Below are positions 11,521-24,810 of a stretch of 64,000 bases of DNA, in pieces. A program made the translations under genes and the position numbers. Every line of letters begins with the position of its first letter. Within the stretch, counting starts at the first letter, position 1. This stretch comes from Ctenosaura bakeri (Eukaryota; Chordata; Lepidosauria; Squamata; Iguanidae). Where the stretch lies: assembly GCA_948474755.1 (NCBI GenBank), contig CAOLHI010000481.1, positions 124,001-188,000 of the forward strand. The letters are read 5' to 3'. The notes below the pieces were generated by a model. It saw only the letters and a program-made list of their open reading frames with translations, did no database searches and was not told where the DNA came from.

Positions 11521-12282
11521 AGAAGGCAGCAGAAAGTAGGGATAGAAGCAGCAGTTAAGGACTATCAGCATCCAGGTCATGGAAAGTTCTGCAGGAGCTC
11601 AAACTTAGTGCCTGGGATATTGAGCCAGGGGTGAAATGAATGCTACTGTTCTTTCTGTCAGCTGAGTCACTTCCTGTGAGTGCCACAAAATGGGGTGCAT
11701 GCTTGGATGACTTCCTCTCCTGTCTCTACCTTCTCACCAGTTCATGTTCCCAAAGAAACAAGGAACACCCTACCCAGTGCAATCAATCAGAGTGTCAACA
11801 AATGTCTCCCTCTCCACAACAGAAAACATTGGCCAAGTCCTGGATCAAACAGACAGAGTGCCTACTCCACAAATTTTCTATGCCCTTCCCCTGTTACAGC
11901 AGTTGCTAAGTGTTGGAGAGGGCATGCTGTTGCGGCTGTTCTTGCTTGTGAAAGGGGAGGAAAGGAAAGCAACTGAAAAGGGAAATATGAAGTTGGTCTC
12001 AGCTATGATTGGGCAACAAATGAGAATGCCGCCGTTACCCTTCCCCTTGGGGCCCAGGCCAGCTGCTCCTTCCTCTTCTGAGTTGCATCCTCCCCTTCCC
12101 ATCAATAAGCAGAAACACACACACACCAGGAAGTGACAGCTGCTGAGGGAGGAAGTTTTGGATAGAGTGCAAAGAGCAAGATAGTAGCACCCTGCATTTC
12201 ATCCAAAAAAAGACACACACTCATGAAACCCACATTTATGGACATGGAAGTCATTACATGCCATTACATGTCATTATAGAGC

Positions 12283-12477
12283 CAGCACTGTGTAGTGGTT
12301 TGACTGTTAGACTACAACCCTGAAGACCAGGGTTCAATTCTCTGCTCAGCCATGGAAACCCACTGGATGATCTTGGGTGTGTCACACACTCTCAGCCCCA
12401 GAAAATCCTGTGATGGGTTTGCCTTAGGGTTGCCATAAGTCAAAAACAACTTGAGGGCACACAACAACAACAACATT
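12283..12477 (+). mobile_element. tRNA-derived SINE (MIR-like type), near full length
   Basis: The head cactgtgtagtggtttgact (box A) and gaccagggttcaattctctg (box B) is followed by ctcagccatggaaacccact, gttgccataagtcaaaaaca and (ACA)n. Confidence 0.85.
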
Positions 12478-14500
12478 AATAGTCATAATAGTATTCCAGT
12501 CACAATAAACATAAGTACTAATGAAAGATGAGATTAGCTTGGCACTGTACAAAGTGCTGAGTGGAGGAGTTATACGTAAAACTCTCCCTGTATTTTGATT
12601 CCTCCGTTCTCATTTGCTGCAGCTGCACAAATCTTGGCTTAAAACATTGCACAGAGAAAAGAGATAAGGTACAACACTTTTCTTTTTTCCATCCCATATT
12701 TTCAAACATACAATGTCAGTCCAGGTATTGTAATAATAGAAATACGGAGGAGAAAGAGAATGAAAAGCTCATGCTTGTCACAATGCACATTTTCTTCTTG
12801 GACAAAAAAATACTTTTCAGCAGACAGATCCATTTTCAACTTACAGTTAAAACATTTTTGATCTCAAAAGCTCAGAGATCCTACAATACCCCTATTATTT
12901 TTCAAATTATATTATATAATTTTTTTATTTTATATAGCCATTGGCATCTTTCCATACAGAATCTTTAGATCTATAGCAGCAGTAATAAAACAACATTTTT
13001 ATTTTTTATTTTAAATTCCCCAGACAAGTTAAAAAATGGTTCCTTTTGTTTTGCACTTTTAAGAAGGAAAAGGGGAAAAAAAGATTAATATTGCCCATGG
13101 CTAAAACTGTTTTTAACACATCAGATGGCACTGAATAAAAGTACAAATGAAAACCATAATAGAATAAAACCAAACAAGCACATATTTCTTTCATGATTTC
13201 CTCACTGATCATCAAAAGCTTCATATGCTCATTATTATTCCTTTTTATTTGATGGTAATGTTATTTTATTTATGTTAAATACTTTTGTTTGCCAAATGCA
13301 TTCTTCATTCTTTTATTTCCTAGCTTTTCTGGATTTTTTTTTTCCTTTAAAGCAGCCGCAACAGTTTCAGATGTTGTGTCAGCACATTTACATATAATGG
13401 CTAATATATGAAAGTGTTTCCTTCCAGAAACAGGGAACGAAACCCTTCTTTCTTCATGAGCTCTGTCTTTGGCCTTGCACCAGCTCCTGGCCTTCCCAGC
13501 AAACTTAACTTCAGGAAGGAAGATAGATGGAGAAGTGTCCAATGAAATGGATGCAGTAGCCATTGTCATCTTAAAAATCCCCAGAATACTTCTGGGCCCT
13601 ATATTTCTAGAAAAATTACAAGGGCACCTACTGCTGCAGCCACCTCGTCCAATCATTTGTGGGGCAAAATGGCAATTAACAAGGAGTTTAATTTTTGTTT
13701 GTTTGTTTGTTTTTTAGAAGATGAGAACAGTGTAACCAACAGTGGGCCCTCTGTGGGCCTCCCATACCAGGAATTCATGCCATGCTTGCCCTCTAGCACT
13801 TGACATCCCAGCTAATATCATTTCTTATTCAGTGCCATTTATTCCCCCATCTCTCTTCCTAAGCTAAAGAGATCTTTGATGCTTATGGACACATGCACAC
13901 ACAAACACACACATACACACACAAAGGGCATGGGAATGGGTAATAGATGTGATGGGAACAAAACTGAAAATACCCAACAGACAACTTAAAGCCAGCTATG
14001 TAAGCCCACCAGACATGTGTATTATGTTGTACTAATCAATCAGATAATGACTAGATTTTGGCAGAGTGGCCACTTAAGCATGACCCCAAAAAACAAAAAA
14101 GAATAAAAAAATTGTTGCCAAAAACCACTGCAGAAAATTTTAAATATGCTAATTTATATAGATACATTTAGAAATAACCAATGTACTTCAAGCAGAAGTA
14201 CAAATCAGGGTACCATAAAATTAAGGAATAGTTCCTTTAAAGTTTAGAGTGCATGATGGCCAACAGCCTCTACTGCTTGCTGTACAGGCTATAAGTCCAT
14301 GTCCGTGGCCATGTCTGCTGACCAGAAGCTGTAAGAACAGAAATACCAAGCCCCCTGAAGTTGTCATCAACCCTACAAAACAGAGGATTATCTTCTCGTA
14401 GCCATTCCAAAAGATGGCTTCAGAAATTCCTTCAAAATGATGAATACTCTCTGTAAAGGTGGGCATGGGGTGAACCTAGTTTCTGACAAAGCAAGATAGT

Positions 14501-14668
14501 GACCATTTCTGCATTAGCCTGTTATAGCACGATGATTCCACTTTCAACATCCTCTGGAATCCTGGGGTTTGCAGTTTCCCGGCCCCTCCCGAAACTGCAA
14601 ACCCCAGGATTCCAGAGGATGTTGAAAGTGGAATCATCGCGCTATAACAGGCTAGTGCAGAAATGGCC
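14501..14668. mobile_element. Hairpin DNA transposon, family A, copy 1
   Basis: A 168-bp element that is essentially one long inverted repeat. Arms run from GACCATTTCTGCATTAGCC through gattccactttcaacatcct and ctggaatcctggggtttgca, then return as the complement to GTGCAGAAATGGCC. The 3-bp target duplication AGT flanks both ends (14498-14500, 14669-14671). It has no coding capacity. Full-length relatives lie at 30419, 33706 and 43609, and half or partial copies at 15225, 54889 and 63853. Confidence 0.9.
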
Positions 14669-14714
14669 AGTATCACAAAGCTTTCTTTGCACTAGAGGCT
14701 GTCCAGTTTGCATT

Positions 14715-15044
14715 TGGGTGAGACACATGCACCCAAGCAACATCGGTGTAGTCAAGAGGGCAAAAATCAATGAAGTAGAAGCCGCAAGCTAGGAGAGACT
14801 GCAGCTTTTCCCTGAGCCTACAGGGAACGGTAAGATTCTGTCCCCTCCTCCTTTCCCCTCTGCTGAGTGGACTGAGGGCAAGCCACTTTTGCAGTTCAAA
14901 TTTAGTTTGCAACAATTGAAGTAAACGGAGGATAAAGGGGGAAAGTGGGAGGAGGAGGAAGAAACTTTAAAAGCAGCTAAGAGGTGGGACTATAGAGGAT
15001 TAACTGGGACTGTCCCTGTCAGACTGGGACAGTTGAAGGATATG
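14715..15044. mobile_element. Non-autonomous DNA transposon, family D, copy 1
   Basis: The right end reads gggactgtccctgtcagact, gggacagttgaaggatatg. The interior has aagctaggagagactgcagc, ctgagtggactgagggcaag and caattgaagtaaacggagga. The left terminus is degenerate. It shares this order with copies at 16903, 36731, 60300 and 62354. Confidence 0.75.
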
Positions 15045-15224
15045 TATTGTTCCAGCTGATCGCTAAGGCCCGATGTTCCTGTTGCTGGTGACTACCACAT
15101 ATCTACACTCTCCTTCTAGCCAATGATGCGTGAACAACCTTTTCATTTTCTTGCCCTTTTCCTCTGAGTGATGGTTGTAATTTGGCCTAGAAAGAACAGC
15201 AGAGAGAGTTGCATATGATGATGA

Positions 15225-15312
15225 GGCCCCTCCCTAAACTGCAAAGCCCAGGATTCCATAGGTTGTTGAAAGTGGAATAATAGCACTATAACAGTCTAGT
15301 GCGGAAATGGCC
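15225..15312. mobile_element. Family A half-copy
   Basis: Only the right arm is present: actgcaaagcccaggattcc, gttgaaagtggaataatagc and gtgcggaaatggcc. It begins at ggcccctccc, near where full copies fold back. Confidence 0.75.
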
Positions 15313-16902
15313 ATTGTTATGCTTGAGGAACCCCTATACCTCGAGTCAGCACTGGATATTGTTGAGGATCCTGGTGGGAGAGAGAGTTTTCACTGGGCAG
15401 GTCACATCTGCCTATGACTGTACTTCATTTCACTGAAGCTAAGAGCAGCAACTTCTTTGCCAAGGCCTGTAAGCACCAGCCAGAGATGGACACATCAGGC
15501 AGCAAATTCTGGAAGCCCTTAAGGACAGCAGATAAGGAGACACATAAATCTAATGAGGCATAATTGACCAGAAACACATTGCTTGCTTGCCAGCTGCATT
15601 GATATGAACAGGTGCTGAGCAAAAGCACGGTGCCTGCTAATTGAAATGGGGCTTGAGGAGGAAAATGTGCTAATGGAATATGCCCCATGATAATCAGTGG
15701 GAGGGTGCATTTTGGATTTTCTGCCTCAGGCACCAAAATGCTGTGGACCAGCCCTGACATGAGCGGCTGCAGCTAGAAGACTGCGCTACTGCCAGAGACA
15801 GTATGAGCCTGTCAGCCTTTCCTACACTTGCCAGGGAAATGTCCATCATCTTCTAGCTGTTCTGAAGATCACAGGTACCATCTCAGTGCAGGAGCTAGAT
15901 TCACACACTTTTTCTATTTTTCCTTCTTGAAATACTTGATCTGCTTGGCAGCCATTCTTTAAAGCTTTGCGCAATGTTAATAAAAGCAGCTGTTGCCTGT
16001 TTTGCTACAGCTAATTTACTTGATCTCCCAGACAAACGCAGAGGATTGTCTCTGGCATTCTTGACCAGTTTGTCAGTTCAAAAATCTATGTGCAAGGATA
16101 AAACGTCTGTTCTTTATCCTAGGGATGCAGTTAAATGATTTATAGGTTATTCATTATGTTATCCATACTACAAAAGGTTGCCTTTGTTAGGTAAAAGCAT
16201 TCAAGTTTAGAACACAATTGTTTGAAACTCAGGCCATTTTATAGAAAATTTCAGATGCTTCGGCAGTGAAGCATTACAAAATGTCTATGCCCAGCATCCT
16301 TTAAAAGCTTTTTGTCTGCTTGTTTGCTTCACCACAATACACATCTCTCCAATAGGCAGTTCAAGCTTTCTATGGTGACATTTAGTTGTAGACCACTACA
16401 CCCACTGCGCCATCTATCATTTACTTCCAAAAACAGTCTAAAAATAGCTGTACCTGTATGACAGTTTTCTAAATCAATCAATGTAGATGGTTCATCTTGG
16501 AAGATTTCTAAAATCCTGCCTTGTATTCCTCTAAATAGTCACAAAACATTTTGCTGCATAATTAGCAAATTAATTTCATTGTACTTTGTTATATAAATAT
16601 ATCTGAAAATTATTCATCAATGTGTTGTATAATATCTATAACAAGCTACTGTGAAGATGCAAAGGAGAGCAGTTTACTTTTCAAGACTTTGTCATCTGTA
16701 CTAGACTTTCCCATGACTTTTTACAATCGCCCTTTTTTCTCCTCTCCCCATTTTAAGTTTTAAGTTCTGTTTAAACTCCATTAAAATACCTCCCTGTCTG
16801 TAGTTTTTGTTAATCTGCACAGCAAGTATGGGCAGCTTCTGGCCTTCCAGAAGTGTTTGTACCACAAGTATCATCCTCTCTTACCTCTGGAATTCCTTTT
16901 AA

Positions 16903-17273
16903 CTTTCAACACATATACATGATCCAAATTTGGCAGGGAGAATCCCAAACACTCCTCTGCCATCCCACTTTTTTAACTGATTCACAGTTTCTGTCTCCTC
17001 CTTCCATGGTTCCCCTTTGCCCATAGTTTCCTTCAACTGCTGCAAACTGAGTTTAAAGTGCAAAATGTAGTTTGCACCCATTTAACTCATCAGGGAGAGA
17101 AGAGAGAAGGGAGCAGAATCTTGTCCTTCCCAGTAGGCTTGAGCAAAAACAAACAGCTGCTGCCTCTCATAGCTTGTGTGTTCTTATTAATAATTTTTGC
17201 CATCTTGATCACACTATGATGTTGCTTGGCCATGTGTGTCCCACTTTTCATCTGTAAAACGTTGGAGGGTATG
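16903..17273. mobile_element. Family D, copy 2 (inverse to copy 1)
   Basis: Shared blocks are tcaactgctgcaaactgagt, ttaaagtgcaaaatgtagtt, aatcttgtccttcccagtag, tcttgatcacactatgatgt and the terminus gttggagggtatg. The left end is diverged and its position approximate. Confidence 0.7.
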
Positions 17274-17800
17274 GTAAGCATGTATGTGTTGGAGGGTAAA
17301 TCAAAAAGGCACCAGCAGAGGAGCAGCCACAAAAGCAGCCCACTGAAGAGATCTCAGAGATTGCCTGGCTATGTGAAACCCTAAGATTACATTATAGACT
17401 GCATGGAGAAAGGGGTTGTTCAAGGAATCCGGAGACTGGAATCCTCTTAGTGACTTATACTAGCATAACCAGGGGCTATGCTGGCATTGAACAAGTAGGT
17501 GCCCATTACCTCCTTGCACAATGTTTACTTCACAATTGCACAACAGCTGCCAAATGGCACTGGGAAGGACCTCTGATCCTGAACCTAACAGCCAATGATT
17601 GGCAAGAGGGTTCACTGAGACAACTCCCTCATGCCATTGTCTAGTTGGCAGATCTCTATAAGTATGCTGGTGGAACTCTGTACTCCATCACAGTCACCGA
17701 AAATCTCAGCCATAAACTCTAAGTTGAATTATCGTCATCATCTTCATCTTTATATTGGTCATTATTATACATCAGCTACTCAGTTAGGTACACCTAACAG

Positions 17801-18256
17801 AGGCCTTTTCCGCATTTTATTTTTAAAACGGGGCAGCGCATCCTCCAGCGAGGATGTTTGTACTTGGGGGTGAACTGGGTCCGGACTACTTTATGTATGT
17901 CCGGACTTCAGCCCACTCCGGAATGACCAGAACTGGTGGTTCACCGTGCTATTGAAAGACCGATTAAAAGAGGTCTTTCAATAGCCCGGCGCACCCCAGT
18001 CCGTCGCTGCGCTAATGTGTAGATCTGCAGGCTCGCGCCAGTGCGAGGCTGCAGATCTTCCGGGGGGGGGGCTTCTGGCTGGCGAGCTTCTCCGGTTGGT
18101 GGAGAGCGTCCAACAACCAGAAGCCTCCATTTTTGTCCCCAGAATGTGTGTAGCGGGGGAACACGCTGCTCCGGATTAGCGTGGATCGTTGGGGGGGCGT
18201 GCCAGTCTGGTGAGTAACGGACTGCCCCGTTTTTCCCCCAAAGTGTGAAAAAGCCC
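17801..18256. mobile_element. Family B, copy 2
   Basis: Ends AGGCCTTTTCCGCA and TGTGAAAAAGCCC. The interior is nearly colinear with copy 1, including gctattgaaagaccgattaa, ctcgcgccagtgcgaggctg and ggtgagtaacggactgcccc. The flanking triplets do not match, so the left edge is uncertain by a few bases. Confidence 0.85.
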
Positions 18257-18489
18257 TAAGTCATTTCCCCTGGCCTGGTCCCTGCAATACTCCAATTGCC
18301 AGCAGAACAGACCTCCTTCTCCCCATGGAGCTGATGCCCAGTAAAGTAAGTTTGGGAGGGGGAGTTATGATCATGGCAATAGTGTCACAGTCATGACTAA
18401 GCAGCAACAGTTAAGGGTGAGTACATCCTGCTCCGTATTCAGGATCACTACTAAAAGTAGCTAGCAACATTTAAAATGAACATAGTTAA

Positions 18490-18965
18490 AATTCACAAGA
18501 TACAAAAAGTAAAAAGTTATTAAAGTATTTTAAAAAGTTAAAATTAAAACCAGCTGAAACAATAACCACTAAAAACAACAAATAAAAAACACAAATAAAA
18601 AGCAGAGGGTTTGGACCTGGTGGCCTACAGGGCCCTTTCCATGATTCTGTGAAAATCCAGTAAATTATACAAGGACCACTTGCCCTAAAAATTCTATTCT
18701 CAAAGGCCTGCAAAAATCAAAAGGTCTTCACCTGAGTGTGGAAAGATAAGAAGGTGTCAGGCTAATCTTCCTGGGAAAGGAGTTCCAGAGCTTGGGAGCA
18801 GCCATGAGAAAACTCACTCTCATGTTCTCTCTAGATGTACCTGTGAGTGTCTGAAAAGAGATCTCAATATACCAGCCAGTTCATATGGGACCTTGCCTTG
18901 GCTGTATAGGACTTTATAGTTCTCTGGAAGTTCATACCCATAACTGTTCTCTGGGCCCAGCTGAT
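18490..18965 (-). mobile_element. LINE relic (CR1/L2-like, non-coding part)
   Basis: An A-rich stretch leads into ggcctgcaaaaatcaaaagg, tcttcctgggaaaggagttc, cagagcttgggagcagccat and ggccttgccttgg-like text. I recall this order from a LINE-associated repeat widespread in reptiles, but cannot assign the family with confidence. No open frame of length. Confidence 0.45.
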
Positions 18966-19699
18966 ATCTGTCTCAAATCTATGTGGCATGCTCCCTCCAT
19001 ATTAGTATTCACATAGATACTCTGGGCCCAAAGACAGACTATAAACACAAATTCCATGTACAAACGAGATCATGGCTATATTGCTGGATTGCACCATTTA
19101 TTTTCTGCTACGGAGTGATCAAGTGCTGCCGTCAACTTGGCTGCACACAGGGTAGATATGATGCCCCATACGCTTCACTGATTTACTAAAGCACTGACCA
19201 GGAGCAGAATGTGAGTTCTAAGTAGTCAAAATTAATTTAAAGCTTAATAAAATGCAAATGTACACCTCAAGGAGTTTTAATATTAAGTGGCTCATTTCAG
19301 CCACAAGTGCCGAGCGTTCATAATGCTCTCAATTTGTTGGCTCTTAGCCAAAAGAAAAAGGAAGAGAGTCTTGCATTTCATTTGTGGGTCGAAATGTTGT
19401 GTGCCATATAAAAAAGATATCTAATCCATCAAATGTTAATTAACTGAGTGCTTAGGAAAAGGCTGTAACATAATATTATTTATAATATGCCAGCTGAAAA
19501 CCTGAGGGAATCTACCCAATAAGTTTAGCAATGGGTTTCCTACTTCATGTAGAATGTCCAAAGACAAATCTAAGCACATTTACTGTGCAAGCTGACACAT
19601 AGAACTAATTTACCTCGGATGTTGTAAAGGCAAGTAATCCAGCTTGATTTTAAAAATAATAATGGATGAACAGTGAATTTAAGAGAATCACTGTATCAG

Positions 19700-20285
19700 C
19701 CACTGTTCTTGTTGTCATTGTTAACTGCCATCAAGTTGATCTCAGCTTATGGGAGCCTTGTGGATGGGAGACTACAAGCCACTCTATCCTCAATTGCCCT
19801 GCTCAGGTCTTACAGATTCTGGGAAGTATCTTCCTTGATTGAGTCTATCCGTCTATAATGAGGTCTTCTGTGTCTTCTCATGATATGGCCAAAGTATGAC
19901 AGACTCAGTTTAGTCATCTTGGCTTCTAGGAAGAATTAAGGTTTCTTTTGCTCTAGGACCTGTTCATTTGTCTTCTTAGCAGTCCAGAGTATCTGTAGAA
20001 CTCTTCCCCAACACCACATTTCAAAGGAATTGATTCTCTTCCTATCAGCTTTCTTCACGGTCTAGCTTTGACAACCCAACTGGAAATATGATGGCATATA
20101 CAATCTTGACTTCAGTATTCAATAATATACCTTTATACTTCAGGATCTTGTCTAGTTCCTTCATTGATGCCCTTCCAAGTCTTGGTCTTCTTTTGATTTC
20201 TTGACTGCCGTCTCTATTCTGATTAATGACTGAACCAAAGTATAGAAGATCTGGAACTAATTCATTGTCACTGTTAGCCATTACA
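19700..20285 (-). mobile_element. Non-LTR retrotransposon relic (RTE/BovB- or R4-like)
   Basis: The minus strand encodes, at 20281-20045, a fragment with LLYFGSVINQNRDGSQEIKR, then GRASMKELDKILKYKG and KIVYAIIFPVGLSKLD. This resembles the region just after the RT catalytic core in RTE or R4 clade elements. Beyond it, towards 19700, frames are broken but continue the same ORF (gagtctatcc, tggccaaagtatgac). The element is truncated and inactive. Clade assignment needs a protein search. Confidence 0.7.
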
Positions 20286-20526
20286 AATGGGACTGGGGAG
20301 CCTATGTTTGAGATTTTATTTCATCCTTATTTTTATTACAGAGTTTGAAACCTGCCACAGTTTTCTTGCAAGCACAAAGAGCCTTTTGTCTTTTGCCCAA
20401 ACTAATGCCAGCATGGAAGATGAAATGAGCAGGAAGACCTTTCTAGCAGGGTTTTTCAGCCATTTTCACTAATTTCCTGAGCAGAGTACAAAGGCATTTT
20501 TTCCATCAGGGAGGGGGACCCTTGCA

Positions 20527-20600
20527 CACCTCCAGAGATTGTTGGACTGCAACTCTCAGCAGTCTTTACCAACATAGATACCGATGGGGAATGCTGGAAG
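20527..20600. repeat. Element E, copy 3 (degraded)
   Basis: The left arm cctccagagattgttggact, gcaactctcagcagtcttta is recognisable; the right arm (ggaatgctgg) is truncated. Confidence 0.45.
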
Positions 20601-20798
20601 CTGCCATATAGCAACATCTTGCTGCATGATTCCTACCCTTGCCCCTACATTATGCATCTGTCATGGTGATACATGAACATAATAGTGCTATGCAGTACAT
20701 AGCCTACTCCCATACCTTCTTTCTCACACTGCAACTGTTCACAACTCCCCCACTTTCTTTTTGGTTTGTCTTCCCTCAGTCCAGAAGTGAAGAACCTG

Positions 20799-20889
20799 GG
20801 CCCCTCCAAGATATTGTGGGAATGCAACAAAAGCGAACATAGCCAATAACCAATGATTATGGGAATTGTAGTCAAACATCTGGAAAGCC
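20799..20889. repeat. Element E, copy 4
   Basis: The left arm ctccaagatattgtgggaat pairs loosely with the right arm gggaattgtagtcaaacatc tgg. The core has catagccaataaccaatgat as in copies 1 and 5. Confidence 0.6.
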
Positions 20890-22092
20890 ATACAAAACCT
20901 AGTATTCAGTAATATATTATTTTGTAACTTGAGCATGCTCTTAATGCCAGTCACAAAATACAGATGCTTCATTTAAAACCAGCTGCACTTGCTAGCCAGC
21001 ATGATAACAATGACCCAAAACTAAAGTATTTCCAAAAATACCCCAGAAGATACATGACATAAAGGGCAAAATAAGGCAATCATATGTGTGTTTTCTCACA
21101 AGCTCCATTTGCTGCTGCTCAGAAATATTTGCAAGGGATTATATTGAAATCCAGTCAATGTTCTGATATTTTTTTCTTCCCACTATTATATTTTATTCAT
21201 TTTATTCATGAGTTGTCTATAACCAAACGGCAACAACAACTGTACATACAACATTAAAAATACAATCCGTTCAATATTTGCGATGGAATGATATCCCATC
21301 AAGTTTCTGTTTATACACATACTGATTTCTCAACCAAAAGACCCCAATAAATAAATTGGGATCCACAAATCCCCATATGGGGTTAGAGGTTGAATGTTCA
21401 ATATTGATATTTCAGAAGGACATGCTTATTCAAGGGAAGCAACTCATCCTCATTCTTATTGTTGTTGCTTCTCTCCCAATGAAGGTTGTGCACCTTCAAG
21501 GCTGAGTCGATTTTAGACATGGCACTTCTTTTTTTTAAAGGCCAAGATTCCATATCTAAACTTGTGGAGTCATGCATTGTGCTATGCAAACCATGTGTTG
21601 AGTGGCAACTGTATATAACTGAATGCACACCCAAATGTACAACCAGATGGCTATCCAAATGCATGTGTCCATCCCATGTGCAGGTGTACGACAATGCATG
21701 GGCGGGCGCATTCATACGCACACACATCCATAAACAGCTATGTACAATGTACTACATGAGCAAGTTCTGCAATCTTGAACTCAGTGCAGAGGTTCCACAT
21801 CAGACAACAATGCTCAGCCACTTCCGTAGGAGAATTTGTGCATGTTTAAAACACCAACAGGATTCTGGCAATTGTACAGCATCCAAACTATTCTCTAAGT
21901 CAAGACATTCTTCTTCCAATACTTCTTTCCCCTTTGTTTTGTTCTGAATGATCAGCTGTCACAATATGTTATCATTCTATGAATGACATATTCTAGTTTT
22001 ATGCATTTTACATGTTTTGTGACCCATTGTGTCACCCATGTTTTGTGACCCTTACCTGGTCAGGGAGTGGCTGGTGGGGGAAGAGGAGAACC

Positions 22093-22257
22093 AGAAGCAG
22101 CTTTTTAAAGAGCTGCGTGGCTTGATTAGAACCACCGAGAGGGAAGGTTGCCCAAGAAAAGAAGCACCTTAGGTGGTGGGGGCAGCGGTTGGAGAAACTG
22201 GCAAATAATCAAATCCATGAAAGTCAAATCCACAAATATGGAGGGCCAACTGTATAA
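22093..22257. mobile_element. Tigger/pogo-like terminal fragment
   Basis: The right end aatatggagggccaactgta is the complement of the CAGTTGGCCCTCCATATT terminus typical of Tigger-type elements. The left limit is a guess. Confidence 0.45.
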
Positions 22258-22521
22258 GTTGTCCTCCATCATATCTCAGGCCATGCAACAGCATCAGAAA
22301 TTAACAGTACAATCCTATGCTTGTGTGATCAAAGTAAGCCTAAATTCGCTTGGATTTACTTCCAAATACACATACTAATGAAAAGCCAAATGAATCAGTG
22401 AAAATAAAATAAGGTGCTTTTTGATCAACTTATTGGGTCAGTCTAATGCATTTTCTCTCCAGCTGTTTGTGACATTTATGGTGGAACATTCCATTTATTG
22501 GTCTTTTTCTTGCCCCTTTAG

Positions 22522-22653
22522 TGGCTGCATCAACGGCAAATTCTACAGCTGGGGCAGCCATGAATTCTTTGACTTCTCTGGGGACTCTCCAAGGACTGGC
22601 TGGAGCCACTGTTGGATTGAATAATATTAATGCACTAGCAGGTACCGTAAACA
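22522..22653 (+). CDS. CELF2: CELF2 exon: linker segment with two alternative donors
   Basis: Acceptor ttgcccctttag|tgg. The reading starts by completing Val (G|TG), then AASTANSTAGAAMNSLTSLG, TLQGLAGATVGLNNINALA. Two donors are usable. Donor 1 is gcactagcag|gtaccg (exon end 22641, 120 nt). Donor 2 is gtaaaca|gtgagt (exon end 22653, 132 nt). Donor 2 adds codons for Gly-Thr-Val-Asn before the split codon. Both leave phase 1, so both join in frame to either acceptor of the next exon. From memory, mammalian CELF2 isoforms vary at exactly this place, which supports function. The segment belongs to the disordered linker before RRM3. Confidence 0.95.
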
Positions 22654-23489
22654 GTGAGTATTTATTGCTGTGGTGGACACTCCAGCAATTTCCCTGTAAT
22701 CACCGTAGGAACACTAAACAGATTTAATATAGTGAATGTTATTCTGAAAAACACAATGTACAAAATCTCTGGTAAAATTGATGTAATTCTGTTCTGGGCA
22801 TCTGTAGTGCCAAGACCTGAACAGGTCTTTTTAAATTAAAGGATCATAATGTCTCAGAACACAAATACCAATATTTCTTCACAATATTGTACCTTTTCTT
22901 GCAGGCTGTATACGTTATTAGGCCTTACTTAGATAGGCTAAATGGACGCTCAGGAACAGTCCTGAGCATTTTCTTCTGATTCAAGAGATCATCAAAGCAG
23001 ATATAGGTTTAAGTTGCAAGAGATAACTGAGCAGAGCTCGTGGTATTGTTACTGTTACTATTAACTACTAGTAGTGGCAAGGGTAGCTACTATTAGTAGT
23101 AGTTAGTACTAACAACAGTGGCAGCAGCAATAGCAACAGCAGCATGTTTGATTAGTCCAAGAGGTATGAAGAATGCCCCTATTAGTCCTGGTAGATTTAT
23201 TTATGGCTTTCAGAAAACAATTACATGAGGTGTTACATATCAAATGAATCACATCTTGGGCCTGGAAGCGATGGGCTTGAGAGACAGGCCTGTGGTGAAA
23301 TTCTTTTCCTAGAATCAAGATAAAATGGAGGCCATCTAGAGAGACAGCCCTGCCTGTAGAGTCAGGATTTTGCTTTGGTACTCCTGTCACTATACCTATG
23401 GGCCAGTAGGTAAGATGAGTGCTGTTTCAGATCAAACAAAACATGCAGGCATAAATTTTATTGATAGACATAAATAAAGTAGTGTGGGA

Positions 23490-23672
23490 CTACAAGTGGA
23501 GGCCAGGGTTCAAACCCTGCTCAGCTATGGAAACCTACTTAGGTGACCTTGGGCAGGTCACACTCTCTCAGCCTCAGAGGAAGGCAAAGGCAAACCCCTC
23601 TCTGAACAAATCTTGCCAAGCAAACCTTAAGGGTATCATAAAGTCAAAAATGACTTCAAGGTACACAACAAC
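23490..23672 (+). mobile_element. tRNA-derived SINE (MIR-like type)
   Basis: Contains ggccagggttcaaaccctgc (box B), tatggaaacctacttaggtg, accttgggcaggtcacactc, tctcagcctcagaggaaggc, aaatcttgccaagcaaacct and an (ACA)n tail. Confidence 0.85.
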
Positions 23673-24810
23673 AACAACACTTTTTACTTATCCTGTCTGG
23701 CTCCAAAATTCAAAAGAACAAGTGGAGACCCTTGCAAACTAATGTGTCAACTCACCATTGATTGCATAGTTCTCTTCTGGCTGGGAACAAATGATAGTAC
23801 TCTGACCATGATTTGTTGGAAGCAAAAACTGGAAGGCAATATAAGCAGAGGTGTAGCACCATAACAAAGTCAGTTTTGCAAGAGCATTCTCAAAAAACCA
23901 AAACAGTGAGTTATATTATGTAATACAGAAGGTAATAACAACAATACCACACACACCTTACAACCAACCTCACCAATCTAAAATTAATTCCTGCTCCCAT
24001 AGCATAATGAGAAGTCCTAGAACAAGGGTCAGCAACCGCAAATGGGTGTGTGGACCCATTTTTGCCACTGTGCCTTCTCCAGTAGGCTGCATCAGCAGAC
24101 TCAACGTAACTGGAAGTGATGTCACATCAGTTCCAGTTTTGATTTAGGTAATATTCAGCCTTTTTTGCTTTAGTGGATATGGGGGGGGGCCTCTGGAACA
24201 GTGACCGCAAGGCTGCATTCAGTCCACAGGCCACACTTTACACCCCCATCCTACAATAATAAAACAATACCTATCAAGCAAAGCACATAAGCTAAAATTT
24301 CCCAAAATAGTCCAGCATCACATCATTATCTAGACATTAATGAAAACACATGTATTAATTTATTCAGAACAATTAAAGCAGAGGCTTGCATCCCAGTCTA
24401 GCACACCTTTCCATATCCCCCAGGAGGCCATGAAGGGATCCGTTCTTCTGGTCATGTCAGACATCTCACTAGTTTTTAATTCTCACTGTGCTTCCAAGAT
24501 TAAGAAAACAGTGCCAACAACTGTAATAAGTTAATCCTCCATATGTAGTAGGAAACATTTCAGACAATGGGTTTACAGTGCCCCCACTACCATATCTGGA
24601 AAACTATTCTACAATACACCAAAGTCCAATCTCCTCTTGTCACTAGGCATTAAATGGTGAAGTATAAGTGTGAGATTGCAAATACAGGTGTCACCTATTC
24701 AATAGGTTTAGGGACAAGAGCACTGTCAGAAAACAGAAATAATCAAAAAGTGGAATCCGTGTACAGACTGAACAAAAAGATGGCACCAAGTCAATTGAGG
24801 GGAAAAGTAT

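Larger units (their letters stand above)
4223..22521 (+). other. CELF2: CELF2 intron, 18.3 kb
   Basis: No exon recognised. It carries many mobile elements, listed separately: B1 (6535), C1 (8474), SINEs (8985, 11275, 12283), A1 (14501), D1 (14715), an A half-copy (15225), D2 (16903), B2 (17801) and LINE relics (18490, 19700). Stretches 6980-8400, 9220-10060, 10200-11270, 12480-14500, 15313-16900, 18966-19690 and 20890-22090 appear as unremarkable AT-rich sequence with short simple repeats. Confidence 0.85.

Noticed and set aside
21398..21947. Overlapping 109- and 153-codon open frames
   Set aside because: Opposite-strand overlap, no similarity to any family I know, inside a CELF2 intron; likely chance.
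23045..23150. CRISPR-like or tandem-array appearance of repeated tagtag/cagcag units
   Set aside because: Trinucleotide-rich simple sequence without spacer structure, in a vertebrate intron.
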